Shown one piece after another: positions 39,575-51,950 of a stretch of 64,000 nt of DNA. How positions within the stretch are numbered: the stretch's first letter is position 1; each line of letters begins with the position of its first letter. The DNA comes from Erpobdella octoculata. Its lineage: Eukaryota; Annelida; Clitellata; Hirudinida; Erpobdellidae. The stretch covers positions 41,890,028-41,954,027 of the forward strand of contig OZ022238.1 in assembly GCA_963978895.1 (NCBI GenBank), given 5' to 3'. The position numbers and the translations under genes were made by a program. Below the pieces are notes generated by a model. The model did not search any database, was not told the origin of the DNA, and was given only the letters and a program-made list of their open reading frames with translations.

Positions 39575-40180
39575 TATATAAAACCAGCTATATTAAATCA
39601 GCTACATATAATATGGTTGCTTTTTTTTATGTGGCTTCAACTTCTTTTGTGTGGTTTCAACTTAAATTTCATTGTGTTTCATCCGTCAATAGCGTATTAA
39701 TTTGTTAAGTGAAAGTCGATTCAGCTTAGCTCCTATTCAATGTCTCTGTCTAAACAAAACTTATAATTATTTTTGATTTTTAACTCAACTATTTTAACTT
39801 TTATAATATTTAATTTATTGTTTTAACATATGGTTCTGAAGATGTCTTTATAAAGCTGGAAATGGCCATAGTTAATCCTGATTGTTTTATTATTTATCAA
39901 TTTCTTACTAATAATTTCTTCGATTACAATTCTCGTCATTTCAAATGAAAGGGCTTTAAAAGAACATTTTTACTAGTGGTTAATAATGTTAATAGTAATA
40001 ATAACATGAATGTGAAATCAAGGCATTTTGCGAATAATTAGTAAGTTTTATTCTAATTTACTCAAATTAACTTTGAACTAACTTAATCAACAATTCATAT
40101 TATTTCCGACACTTTTTATTAATATCAACAACAGAACATTGAAAATGTGGAATTGAGTGCGATTTACGTCTAGCTACATA
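39575..40180. other. Unassigned AT-rich sequence
   Basis: No gene recognised. A 15-bp TATATAAAACCAGCT at 39576-39590 is the reverse complement of AGCTGGTTTTATATA at 38611-38625, immediately flanking the Helitron-like element on the other side. Confidence 0.4.
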
Positions 40181-40248
40181 AGCCACGCCCCTCTTAGGCT
40201 GCTAGTCGACCTCTCTGTATTGCCGCATACTACCATTTAGAAATATGC
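40181..40248 (-). repeat. 67-bp inverted repeat, right copy
   Basis: Reverse complement of 38461-38527 (AGCCACGCCCCTCTTAGGCT through AAATATGC). Confidence 0.9.
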
Positions 40249-40420
40249 TTCCCGGACGCTTTTCCCGTTCCCGCTCACGATTGCTCTCCAGTTTCCACTC
40301 ACGCTTGCTCTCCCGTTCCCGCTCACGCTTGCTCTCCCGTTCCCGCTTGCTCTCCTGTTCCCGTTCTCGCTCATTTTTTCTTTTTCATTCTATCCCAACT
40401 TCTTTTAGCCGTTCAAAACG
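40249..40420 (-). mobile_element. Helitron-like G-rich body fragment
   Basis: Minus-strand GAGAGCAAGCG(T/G)GAGCGGGAACGG units identical in style to the bodies of the family. Neither terminus is recognisable here. Confidence 0.45.
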
Positions 40421-40509
40421 TAAAAAAGATTTGCTAAAACTGGCTAAAACTTGCTTGAAGCCTTCAAACGTTGTTACGTAAACTAAATATGAATTCTATT
40501 ACGTAATTA

Positions 40510-40760
40510 CCAATTACCGCAACTATTAAAAATAAATAACCAAGATTCAGTAAATAACGTATTCGGTTGAATGTCAGTTGTAAATATTTATTTATATAAA
40601 ATTATAATTATATAAAAAAACTTTTCTAAATTTTTTTTTTAACATTGTATTTATATAATAAAAAAAACTCGTCACCCAACAACCGAAACTATTCGGCTTA
40701 ATAAATAACCAAAATTCAGTAAATAACGTATTCGGTTGAATTTTAGTTGTAATTCTTATT
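40510..40760. repeat. 160-bp tandem duplication
   Basis: ATTCAGTAAATAACGTATTC and flanking sequence occurs at about 40544 and 40706, each preceded by a CAACTATT/GAAACTATT..AATAAATAACCAA segment. The copies are moderately diverged. Confidence 0.7.
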
Positions 40761-40795
40761 AATAAATGAAATAACAAAAAATGTCTATGTTTTTG

Positions 40796-41336
40796 CATAT
40801 ATATAGAATAGATATATCGGCCCGCCTGTTGTTTAGGAAGGCTTTTAGCGAGGCAGCCTAGTAGACCGGAGATCGGAAACGAAGAACTGAGAGTTACAAC
40901 CGTATAGTAACTTAATCAAGTATTTTTTTAATAGAAAAAAAATTTTTTATGTACAAAATAAATTTTTAACTTTATAAAAATTAACAAATTTTTTTTTATA
41001 AAAATTTCAGTTGACATTGAATTTTATTTGCGTAGTCTCTAGTTCGATGGTCTATTTATGTCGCCTGTGTTATCGGTAAATTAGAATTGTATATTTTTTA
41101 TGTCGGATATCGCGTTAAATTAAAATAAAGCTCATATCAACTACTTTTAGCTATAAGAAATCGACGTTTCTGTTTCTTACAAACCGGAGTTTAGTCTCCG
41201 CTGTCGTACCAAAAATAGATTAATACAAATAATGAATATTCATGGTCCAAAAGACTCTAAATCGTTTTTTCGGAGGCCATCTTGGCATCTCACTCAAAAC
41301 CTGCTCATCTCCGATATATCTATTCGATATATATGT
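40796..41336. mobile_element. Possible inverted-repeat element (MITE-like)
   Basis: CATATATATAGAATAGATATATCGG at 40796-40820 is matched in reverse complement at 41311-41336 with small differences. The interior has no ORF. No clear target duplication was seen because the ends are AT-rich. Confidence 0.4.
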
Positions 41337-42279
41337 GTTTTTGTTAACATTTATTTTTCTAACGACTACCATTTTTAACGAAATTTAAATAACATATCAC
41401 AAATTCATTAGAGAACAAGTGAATCAAAAAACAAAGTTTTTTAAAACACACTTTTCTATAAACAACGAGCATATAAGCATAGACAATAAATAGTTCAACG
41501 GAAATATCACAAATAATTATTTGATTAAATTTTGTCCAATCGATCCGAAAATTTGATAGAATGCATTGTTAATCAGTTCGAAGGTATGTTTACATTTTTA
41601 AATTTATAGCTCATCGGGAAGTTAGTTTAAAATCGATTGCAAAATTTGACGACAGACAGACAGAAAAACAGATAGACAGACAGAGAGACAGACAGACAGA
41701 CATACAGACAGACAGAGAAGTCAAGTTAAGTAAAAGTGTGTAAAAAAGGATAACGACAAAAATTTCCTCAACATTCAAATAAAACCACGTACCACGCAAT
41801 CAATTTGAAATTTAGTAGGTTTATTTGTCGCTGCGGACTTTACATTATATTAAATTTTTAGATTGATTGGACAAAATTTAAGTGAATTATAAAATGAAAT
41901 CACTTAAACGTTTAGAAAATTTCTAATATAAAATATTGTATGTAGAAAAATGAACTTTAATTTTTTTTGTTTATTTTAAAAAAGCGACATTTATTTTTCA
42001 ATTTTGAAAATTTTTATTAGAAAACTTGTTTATTGCATATTGATTCAAAAATAGTTTATATTTTACTTCCTTGCAATTAAGTTGAAATTTGGGGAATTTA
42101 TTTGCCGCTGCGGTCTTTGCACTATATTAAATTTTAAAAACGATTAAACAAAATTTGAGTAAATTCTAGAATAAAATCAATTAAAACTTTATTTTTTAAA
42201 CTAGAAATTTGCTGTAGTGAAACGAACCGTCAATTTTTAGCTTATTTAAAAAATCGATATTTATTTTTTTAATTATTAA
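41337..42279. repeat. CAGA microsatellite and diverged 270-bp tandem duplication
   Basis: A (CAGA)n tract lies at 41652-41718. Two diverged copies of a unit containing TTTATTTG(T/C)CGCTGCGG(A/T)CTTT occur at about 41797 and 42070, each followed by ATATTAAATTTT and GATT..ACAAAATTT. No gene recognised. Confidence 0.6.
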
Positions 42280-42698
42280 TCTTATATATGAAAATGACTG
42301 TATGTATCTATGCGTGTCCTTTATGCATTGCTACACCATTCATCCGATCCTAATGAAGGTTGTACACAACCTTGAGAGTCAATGGGAGACAATTATAGTG
42401 AAAAAAATTAAATCGGTCGCAAAATGAGCAGAGCGGGAGAGCGAGAGCGGGCGGTAACGGGAACTGGCGAATGAGCGGAAACGGGAACGAGAAAACAAGC
42501 GGGAACGGAAAATCGACCGATAGCGAAAGAGCGAGTGGGAAAGAGAAAGTGAATAAGAACGGGAAAGCGATCGGGAGCGGGAAACAAACGGGAGAGCGAC
42601 CGGGAACGGAAGAGCAAGCGGGGAAGAAAACGGGAGCGCGAGAGTAAAACGATAGAAAAACCTCTGCAAACCCCGTGCAACGCCGGGTACCCCGCTAT
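42280..42698 (+). mobile_element. Helitron-like non-autonomous element, compact copy
   Basis: Begins A|TCTTATATATGAAAATGACTG, with only a few TATG/TATC units. It continues through GCATTGCTACACCATTCATC and ACCTTGAGAGTCAA, then G-rich repeats (GGGAGAGCGAGAGCGGG). It ends with CCTCTGCAAACCCCG, hairpin-like GTGCAACGCCGGG, and TACCCCGCTA. The final G of CTAG has changed to T. At 419 bp it shows what the family looks like before microsatellite expansion. Confidence 0.7.
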
Positions 42699-45600
42699 TT
42701 TATAATAAAAAATTTTGTTTTTCCATATTGATTCGAAAGTTTCTAATGCTCTCAATCCTCACATACTTCACATATCAAGTATTTAAAAAATTGTGGTCAA
42801 TTTTTTTTTGTATTTTTTAGACTTATTATCATCAAAAAATAATTTACAGACAATTAATAGCCACCGAATTACAAAATTATAAAGGGTTTTAAAAAAACGA
42901 ACTTTTGACGGTTTATTTGTTTTGGATTGATTAACATCTGTATCTGTCCGAGGAGATTTAGACGATGTGTATGTTTGAATGTTCTGTGTTTATGTGGCGC
43001 GAAACGAGTGTCCGTGTATTATTTTTGGGTTTGGGGCAGAGAGGCCGCCGAAAGCACAGAGCTTTCATGGGCACATGGATCGATTCATTCAAGCCTGCCA
43101 ACTGCTACTCTGCAATAGCTGAAAAATCAACCTCTTCTTCAGCTAGCAATAACCACGCCTCGGATGAGCCTAACTGACTATGGTACCGATGCTGACCCTC
43201 TACGCATCCCCTGGCCATGCTGTCGCCGATTCCATTTTATGAAATTATTTTTTTTCTAGAGTTGACGATTTTGCATCCTCCGGTGTGTTTATATATTTTC
43301 ATTGAAAATATTGTTTACGGGATTAACTTTTTAAAACTGGTACGGGTCTGTTAAGGATAAGGCATCAACGGATACGGTTTACCTGTTTACTCAAGAAATT
43401 TTTAATATTTTTTCAAAAGTAAATGCAGATGATTGAAGTAGTATATTATATGGCCGTAACCCATGCTGTGCCGTTACTATTCAGCCAAAGGTGGATACGG
43501 GTGGAGTCTTGGGGGGGGGGTCCGGACCCCTTTTTATTGTAAAAAAAAACTCAAGTCATATATCACTTTACAATCAGTTACATGATCCAAAAACTTAGGC
43601 CTAACAACTTGCCTAGGACACAGAATAGATTAAAGTAAAAATTCTTATTCTTTCTGTTTTGGACCCCCCTCTTATACGAACAATTTTATATAGCAATAGA
43701 AAAAGATGCATAAAGCTATATTGAAATATCTAAATATTGTAAATATAAATGAAAAAGTTTTTATTAGAGGGCGGAACTATTAGAGTCTATATGCTTGCTA
43801 CGCAGTAAGTTATTTTTAATTTGTGGACTGAGTCTAAGTGAGCCCAAGGTTCCATTAAGTATAAATAAAAGCGCAATGATGTAAAATAAAAAAAAACAAT
43901 TTCAGGACGTCATTTAAGAGGAGCAGGAGTACCCCCAGGGCTTTTCCAAAAAAAAAGGTTTGTATGAACAATACTTATAAAGAGATTTTTAGAATAAAAT
44001 AATAAGAGGTACCCTCCAAACAATTTTTCATTTTTTTCAGAATAAAGAAACTAGACGATTTGAGGGGCGTCATTTAAAGGGGAACAGTAGACCCCAAGGA
44101 TTTTCGAATAAAAATTTTAGGAAAATCAATATAGAAAAAATTGCGAAAATTAGTGGGTTTTTTAAACTTTTCTGAAAATTGATTTTGCAGAAATTTTTAT
44201 AAATACTTTTTCGGAGGCCAGTGACGAGGGGTGATCGTTGGCTCCCCTTCGGATATTTAAAAAAAATATTGAAAAATAATGTTGGAAGAAGTTTTAGAAA
44301 AGAAATTTGAACTGAAAACCGCTTAAACACGCTTCGCTGTCAAAGCGTGCGACATGTGCTGGTTAAGTATAAATGGAAATGCTTATTCTCTTTGAAAACG
44401 TTTTAAATTTGTTTGTATTAGCTTGTGTACTGACTTTGAGTGAGCGACGAGTTAGTTCAGAGTTCCCAGTGAAATCAATCATGTCACCAAGCAGGTTTTT
44501 TTTATCTAAATAATCATTCAGAGGCGATGTCCATTTGTTTTATTGGAAAGCTGAAACAGCACTAACTACATGCAGCTAGTATGGGTGACGGGGCTGTATG
44601 TTACAATTTTGACTTATTTGGCAATAAAGTTGCTATTTTTAGGATAATCATATCCTTATTTTCTTATGTATGAAATACTTTATCAGTCACATATTACAAC
44701 ATAAAAACCCAAATTTTTCATTTAACACATAGATTTTTAAAAATAGTTTCTGTAATTATCCAACTGTTACACTTGCTGGGGCTGAATGTTACGGGCGTAA
44801 AACAAGCATTTACAATAAAAATCTGTGTAATTAACAGTTAGTAACAGTAATGTTAGTGTGATCAACAATTAGCACTAGTTATTCATCACTTTCACAGTTT
44901 TGATTCAAATAATAGTCACAGCCATCCGTGGCATCAAATTCAGTCTTCGTCGAACATCGCAAACCAAGCAGGCCGTTTTATTTCAGCCTGCAACAGACTT
45001 TCATGTTTTCTTAGCTTTGCTTAGTTTTAGTTTTTTTTCTTGCTGAATTGTTAGTTTTGCTTTTTTCTCTTGCCAAGTTTATATGTTCATTAGAGCTCTT
45101 TTTTCTCTCCAGGTTTAATGTTTTAAAAAGAGTAGGCCTGTTTGTTTATTTTTATTTTTTGCTAAAGAGCATAAATGATTAGAGTATCAGTCAAAATACC
45201 TGAAAATAGTACAACTGAATCCGGGCGAATGCGGTCAGTTTTATTTCTGTAAGTTCTCATAATGCTTGAAACAAAATAAACGGGCAATGAATAATAAAAG
45301 TTATAAAAGTAAACCCAAAAGAAAAGTAGCGGATCAAACAAATATCAATGAATTTAAATAATTGAAATAAACTCAAATATTGTAATTTTAAATTTAAACA
45401 GACTTTGAAAAGACAATCCCAATTTGTGAAACATGAAATCAGTGGGCTCCTATAGAAGCAAAACCACTTGTGATAACAAACAAACACGTAGCCAAAACAA
45501 ACAAACTCGACGTGACACACTATTCACAAAAAACTATAAAATTAAGCGGCAAAATAAAGAAAAAAACTTTGAATTTTTTCTCTGAGTGTTAAATGAGCTT

Positions 45601-46106
45601 TATTTGTTGTTAGTTTGAAGTAGATGCTAGTATTTATCCAGGTTTTCCAAAAAGATTGAAACTGTCAAAACTGGTCAAAACTTACGAATGTATGCGGAAA
45701 AAAGAAATTAGCAACACAAAAATTTAAATTTATTCATAAAACGGTGAAGGTCGGATGAAAGATTGCATTTGATAAAAATTATTAACTAGGTACATGTTAT
45801 TCTTGACAAAGAAACCGAAGTTATAACAAACAAGACAATCCCTGAAACATACAGCCCCGGTCTCCCCTAATGAATATACCTATATTTGATGATGATTTTC
45901 GATTTCGAAAATTAAAACAATATTGATTTTTATTCTGTTAAATCCTATATAAAAAGTGAGTCGTGTACTCGTGTGCCCTAAATGAAATATGAGTATAATT
46001 GTACCTAGTGGTTATCACACAGGCTTTTTAGTCTTCTGAACCATTTTAAACAATGTTATGTCATGTTATGCTATATTTATCCTCTAAAAAAGAGTTTTAT
46101 TTATCA
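42699..46106. other. Long stretch without recognised genes
   Basis: AT-rich. At about 43905-43950 and 44063-44108 a motif (G(A/G)CGTCATTTAA(A/G)..CCCC(A/C)A(A/G)GG) is duplicated. Runs of G and C at 43510-43535 resemble a decayed mobile element. Open frames at 42927-43177, 44070-44330 and 45257-45520 have no recognisable domain. Confidence 0.35.
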
Positions 46107-46452
46107 TCGGCTATCAGTGGCGTAGCGACGAGGGCAGAGGGGGCATTTGCCCCGGGCGCAAGGCTTTGGGACACCAAAAAGCAAAAGGAGGAACAATAAT
46201 TTTACTAATTTTTTGTCATTTTTGAACATGTAAAACATGTAAAATGAACAAATGTTATTTTTGCACTATTTCACACAACTGATTTCCAAAGTTTTCTTGA
46301 GGAGGGGGCTCACCGAGCCCCGGATATAGCTCGGGCGCCTTCGGTTCTTTCGGTTTCGGTTGTCCAATTGGGAGGACAGTGGAAGATGGGGGCGCATTTT
46401 GTATACCTTGCCCCCGGGCGCCAGATACCCTCGCTACGCCACTGTCGGCTAT
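46107..46452. mobile_element. hAT-type MITE with perfect 8-bp target duplication
   Basis: The element at 46115-46444 (330 bp) starts CAGTGGCGTAGCGACGAGGG and ends CCCTCGCTACGCCACTG. TCGGCTAT flanks it exactly on both sides (46107-46114, 46445-46452). Subterminal GCCCCGGGCGC / GCCCCCGGGCGC stretches are also inverted. It has no coding capacity. Confidence 0.9.
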
Positions 46453-47280
46453 TAACAAATTTTGAATTTATAAATGTTTTCCAAATTTAATGATTAAACT
46501 ATTATTCTGAGCTTTTCATTTTCTTCTTTAAATTTAATTAAAAACACTTTGGATACAACCTCTTAAAACAAAACAAACCGATGTAATACTTATTTTAAAA
46601 AATAGATACAAATAAAAACAAATAAATAACGTTTATTATTTATATTGAAAGAATTAGCAGCAGCAGAGTCACAGTCGGTCATGAACAGACGAGAATAGAA
46701 GATGTTATACTTGGAACAGGATGTTACCAGGCATTCGATAGATGGCCCAGTGATGAAGTGCCTCCATTAAGTCCGAGTCAGTCGTCGTTCCGAATGAGTA
46801 CTGGCTGTTGGTAATTAATTACATCGAATAACAAGACATAAGTTGGATGACGGTGGTTATGCTGATGATAACGGTGGTAATTAAAAAATGATGATGATGA
46901 CGATGATGGTGATGGTGTTGAAGACGATGATGATGATGGTGATGATGATGATGACAGTCTCGAACGAAATTACCTAAACGCCAGTCACTCAAAAACAAAT
47001 GACAGTTCAACATTACATAAATTGCTCTAGGGTATTAAATAGCTCGTTAAGTCAAGCTCGAATAAAGAAAATGTCCATAAAAGAAATATATTTTTATTGT
47101 ATTTGCCAGGATATTTGATAAATTTCCCAGACGTTCCCCTGGCTGGATGATGTACGACAGTTTTCCTCCTCAAATGGACTTGTCCAGGATGTGTATTAAT
47201 TAGACAGTGATGGGTTTTTTGTGGGATTGTTATTGGGTGTCCTTGTGAAGAGGTGATTTATACAATTCATTACGACCCAC
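46453..47280. other. Unassigned sequence with a GAT repeat
   Basis: A degenerate (GAT)n tract lies at about 46858-46955. The last part (about 47200-47280) leads into the open frame interrupted by the MULE. No further gene recognised. Confidence 0.4.
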
Positions 47281-47385
47281 ATGATTGTGTTTTTCTCTTG
47301 CGCGTCTCCGACACGAAATGTCTTCACGTTCGCCGAAGATAATGAACTACTTAAATCAGAAGATCCGCCACTTGCTGGCCGGCTA

Positions 47386-47447
47386 GCGAATATACAATCC
47401 GCCTCGGAAACTTCCACTTGCATATTAATTAGTGTGCTATATATAGA
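47386..47447 (+). repeat. MULE left terminal inverted repeat
   Basis: 62 bp, GCGAATATACAATCCGCCTC at the outer end and GTGTGCTATATATAGA at the inner end. It matches 53168-53229 in reverse complement with 2 mismatches. The inner 42 bp (47411-47452) recur in diverged form at 47483-47528. Both carry TGCTATATAT, a plausible TATA box for the transposase gene. Confidence 0.93.
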
Positions 47448-47605
47448 CTGAGTGAAAGTTTCACCTAATTTAAGTCGTGAACGCTTCCACATGGATACTA
47501 ATTAGAGTGTGCTATATATTAGACTGAGCTTCCCGAAACCCGCCAAAAATTTTTGTTTGAGTGGGTTCGGTTTTGTTTTTCATTGCTTCGCCTTCGATTA
47601 AAAAA

Positions 47606-50600
47606 ATGAATAGTATTAATAACAACGTGCGAAATCGTCTTCGATTGAAGCTGTTAAAGAAAAAGCCGTTGGTTTGTGTTTCGGTTATTATAATTGTTAT
47701 TATATCTGTTCCAATGCTGATAAGTTTCTTGCGTCAAATACTCTCAACAATTAATTTTATAATACACAATATTGCACAGCCATGTCAGCCAGAAGTTGAT
47801 CCTAACTTTGAAGTGTCAGCTGCTACTCTTTCCCCAGAACCACTTTCAAAAGTAAGTATCAACAATAACAACAAGCCTATGACGCCTATTGATATAATTT
47901 GTCATTAAGCTCAACTAAAAATGTTGATACCAGTGATAAACAATATTACAGGCACATCAGTCAGAAGCAGCTGGTGGTACAAGTGAGCAACTGCAAGCTC
48001 AGATCAAACAAGTGGACTTCCCAGAACCACTTTCAAAGGTAAGTAGTAACAAAATTAATAGAAATAATTGAAATAATTTGTCTTCAAGCTCAACTAAAAA
48101 TGTTGATACCAATGATAAACAATATTACAGGCACATCAGTCAGAAGCAGCTGGTGGTACAAGTGAGCAACTGCAAGCTCAGATCAAACAAGTGGACTTCC
48201 CAGAACCACTTTCAAAGGTAAGTAGCAACAATAGGGCCTAGAAAACTGGTATGGTTGGCAAAATTAACAGCCATGTTATAGTTAAATGCACAACATAACT
48301 ATCTCCTTACCATTTTCCCTCTTTGCCTTTCTTTCTTGACCTTAGGCCAGGGTAAATAGCAAGAGACAATAGATGTGCAAGTTTTTTATCTTATAAAAAA
48401 TGGTAAAGTGCTGTATATTTATTCTTGCTCATCGATATTGAAATTAATCATAACTTGAAACAATAGAACTTGAATGTTAAGTTTTTATCTATTCAGGTCC
48501 TTCCAACCGAAGCTCAGTTCCAATATAAAGTCATTTCATTTAACAGTCATGAAGAGTTGTCATTTGAATCCACATTCCATGTCAACTTGAAAGATGAAAA
48601 TGAATTTGATACCTGGTTGACTGAATTTCATAAAAAGAGCAGAGTGCAGTTTAATATTCGAAACAGCCAAAAGTGTTCTGGAAGAAAGCTTCTGTTGAAC
48701 CGAACAATGCATTGTATACATAATGTTAGAAATGGTAAGTTAGGGGTTCGTAGACACACCGGGTGTAATACCAGCTTGAGAGTCAAGATACGACCTCCTC
48801 AGAAACGACCACGAACAATTGTTTATGACTCACAATATCCCTGTGAAATAACTCTCCTGTGGGCCCACAATCGTCCTCTTTTTGCTGCTGATGTCTTAAG
48901 GCATCAAAGGGTCCTACTGGAAGTGGATTCAAAACTCGAGAGTTTGTTTCATGATGGTCATAGCCCCAGCACTGCGTTAGAATATATAAAAATGGAAATT
49001 GAAGACAATCTGGCTGATGAAGATCAACTCGTAGTAAAGCTGGCAGATCGATCCATCTGTCCAGACTACCGTCACTGTCATTATGTTTTCACAAAACTGT
49101 TTAAAAAAGAATATGGAGAACATGGAAATAATGACAGACTTAATGAATTTGTTGAAAAGATAAATGATGAGTTTGGTGAAGTATGCGTGGCATCAGAAGA
49201 TTGTCAGAGTTCTAAAGTTCTTGCAATATGTACACCATTTATGAAAAGAGTTCATAAATATATTAAAGAATCTGGAGAACTCATGTTTGTTGATTCGTCT
49301 GGTGGCATGGACCGTGATGGCTTTCGAATCTTTCTTCTGATGACGCACAGCAAAGCTGGAGGTACCTTTAGATTCATCCTAGTTTTTTATAAAAAACACA
49401 AGTAGTATGTTATAGATGAATATTAAGCTACTGTTGCATGACAATGATTTGCTTGTTTTTGCTTTTAGCATTGCCTCTGGCTGTAGGGATTACACCTTCT
49501 GAGAGTAAAGAAATTTTGACTAGTTTGTTCACACTAATGAAGAAAGTCTTGCCAGAAGACAGTTTTTATAATCGTGGTAAAAGTGTTGGGCCAGAGTTTG
49601 TTATGACAGACGATAGCACCTCTGAACAAGCAGCACTTATGAATGCTTGGCCACAGTAAGTGTTATATCACTTTGTTTAATTTGTTTAATAAATCATTTC
49701 TAACAGAAATTAATTATGGGGAGTAAGATTTGGTAGGTTTTTTCTGCTTTATTGTATTAATAAAGGTAAGAAAAACATATCGTAAAATCATTTCAATTTC
49801 CAGGTGTGAGCAGTATCTTTGTCAGTTTCACATTTTGCAAGCAGTTTGGCGATGGCTGTTGCTTAGCTCTCACAAAATTGAACGTTCAGATCGACCAATT
49901 CTTTTTGCATGGACAAAAAAATTAATGTTTGCAGGAACAGAGGCTGAACTACTTATAAAGTAAAGAAAACAATTATCCAGTTTAATTATTAGTTTTAAAC
50001 AGCCTTGACAGTACAAACAATATTACCATATAGATATTGTTGAAATGCAATATATACATACATACATACATACATACATACATACATACATACATACAAA
50101 CGTTGAAAGCGACCAGGAGCGGGGAAAGAAGCGGGAGCGAGAGAGACAAGCATTAGAAAAACCTTTAAAAACCCCGGGCAACGCTGGGTACCCCACTAGT
50201 ATAATTATATTTATTTATCAGTCACTGCTCTGAAGTTTTTAAAATTTATCATAGTGCAAAACTTTACTATTATGGTTATTATAACAATTTAAATAAATTA
50301 ATCACAATTTTTTGTCAATTGTTAGGTTTGAACAGCTGCGAGTTGATCAACTTGTCAACAAATATTCGAACTTCCTTGAGTATGTGATAAATCTATGGGA
50401 AAGGAGAATGAGATGGTGTTCGTCATTCAGAAGTGGAAAAAAACTGAGAGGAAACAACACAAACAATTATGTTGAAGCGTTCATGCGCATTCTTAAGGAC
50501 CAGGTTAATTTCTTGCATTTAATGTGCTCAAGTTTTTGACTGTAGATGTAACTATAATATATTTGTTAAGAAATGCTTCTTAGTTTATTTTCTGTTAATT

Positions 50601-51715
50601 TTTTTATTCATGCCGCATAATTTCTATGCTTTTAAAGCTAATGTTGTTATTTCAATTTACTGGTTCAGTTTCAGTAAGCATAATTTTTTTATATTATTTG
50701 CATCTAGTCGTTATAGTTAACCAAAAACAGCACAAAAATTATTGTCATTTTTTATAAAAGTATCTTTTTTTAGATATTCCATCGAACTAGAGCATTCAAT
50801 CTGGTTCAAATGCTTCAGTTTGTAAGCAAGAAGTTTTCATCTTATTACGAAAGAAGGCTTCTTGATTTTTCTTCAAATCGTCTCCAGAGACCACCTGCAA
50901 GGTTCCCAAAATATGAAGGCCAACTTATTACCCAAACCTCAAAAGATTTTTTTGAGGTTTCATCGTCTCAACCACATAAAAATGAAAGCTATGTAGTTAA
51001 TCTAGCATTCATCTGCACATGTTTTGCTGGCTGTACAGGCAAAATGTGCAAGCACATCTACTATGTCTTGTCCATGCAACCACATGCTGGTCACAATTAC
51101 CATGCTAGTGATCTTAGGGAATTAATGTTTGTGGTTGCCTGTGGACATCGACCTGTTGATGGATGGCTAGATAGCTTGCATCGTCATACATTCTCTAATT
51201 GTGAAAACTCAATCCCAGATCATGAGAACTCAATCCCAGATCATGAGAACTCAAACCTTGAATCTGCAGGCCTTCAAATTCCAGACGAGCAATATGAAAG
51301 TGCTGTAAAAGAATTCTACAGGATGTGTGAGGAACGCATTTTCAGTCATGGAAAAAGAAACAAAGAGCAATTTTTTCCAGCTGTTTGCTCTGCCATAAAA
51401 ACTTTAAAAACAGTGGCAACTGCGAATGCTGCTGCGAGTGTACTGCACACACTGGGAAAATATTGTGGAGGTGGCAACGCCTCAGCGAAACGCAGTACAA
51501 TTTCTATTCAATCAACTGCCTTGGCTCGCCGAAGAAAAGTGTTGCGAGGAAGTGCTCCAGGGGAACCAGGCCGTCCCAGAAAATTGGCAATTCTTCGCGA
51601 TAATCTTCACGATTACAGCATGCCAAGGAGACGCCTGCTTGCACCTGCTCGTCATAACTTGTCTGAATGTGTAAATAGAAATATTGGACTTGGAAAAACT
51701 CATTTTAAAAAGTGA
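47606..51715 (+). CDS. MULE transposase, 8 coding exons, 915 aa
   Basis: Exons: 47606-47851, 47952-48038, 48131-48217, 48497-49361, 49469-49655, 49804-49959, 50326-50503, 50774-51715. All introns are GT-AG and the frame is open throughout. Catalytic triad: D406 in MFVDSSGGMD, D476/D477 in VMTDDS, E593 in NNYVEA, with the MULE-typical KAGALPLAVGI between the first two. C..C..H residues follow D2 (CEQYLCQFH, about 492-500). A SWIM zinc finger C683-x-C685-x8-C694-x-H696 lies near the C-terminus. Residues about 21-45 form a strongly hydrophobic helix after a basic K/R-rich start, unusual for a nuclear transposase. Exons 2 and 3 are identical 29-codon units. The transposase should cut and paste the element through its TIRs. 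I chose the ATG at 47606, the first in frame. Confidence 0.88.
47830..48217 (+). repeat. Tandemly amplified exon-intron unit in the MULE gene
   Basis: Exons 47952-48038 and 48131-48217 are identical over 87 bp (AHQSEAAGGTSEQLQAQIKQ, then VDFPEPLSK). The end of exon 1 (SPEPLSK) and the two following introns (sharing GCTCAACTAAAAATGTTGAT and AACAATATTACAG) are also homologous. The unit has therefore been copied about three times, and each copy preserves phase 0. Confidence 0.95.
50045..50199 (+). mobile_element. Helitron-like fragment nested in a MULE intron
   Basis: A short (CATA)n tract (50054-50097) is followed by AGGAGCGGGGAAAGAAGCGGGAGCG and AAAACCTTTAAAAACC, the hairpin CCCGGGCAACGCTGGG, and TACCCCACTAG|T. 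The 3-prime end is perfect for the family, but the 5-prime TC end is missing. It sits between exons 6 and 7 in the transcribed orientation. Confidence 0.65.
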
Positions 51716-51881
51716 TGCAGCATTTTGTTTTTCTTTTAGTGTTCTTTATTGTTTTTTGTGCAAACAAAATATTGTTCTATTAGTGTTCTATTATTGGTTT
51801 TATTTGCGTGTTTGTTCTTTACTGGTTTCAAAAAAAATTCTAAATTCCATAGTCATTTGAAAGTTACGTATGTTTTTCATG

Positions 51882-51950
<69 letters not shown>

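Noticed and set aside
42927..43177. Two overlapping cysteine/tryptophan-rich frames of 63 and 70 codons
   Set aside because: No homology I can recognise, no splice sites, and the two frames contradict each other.
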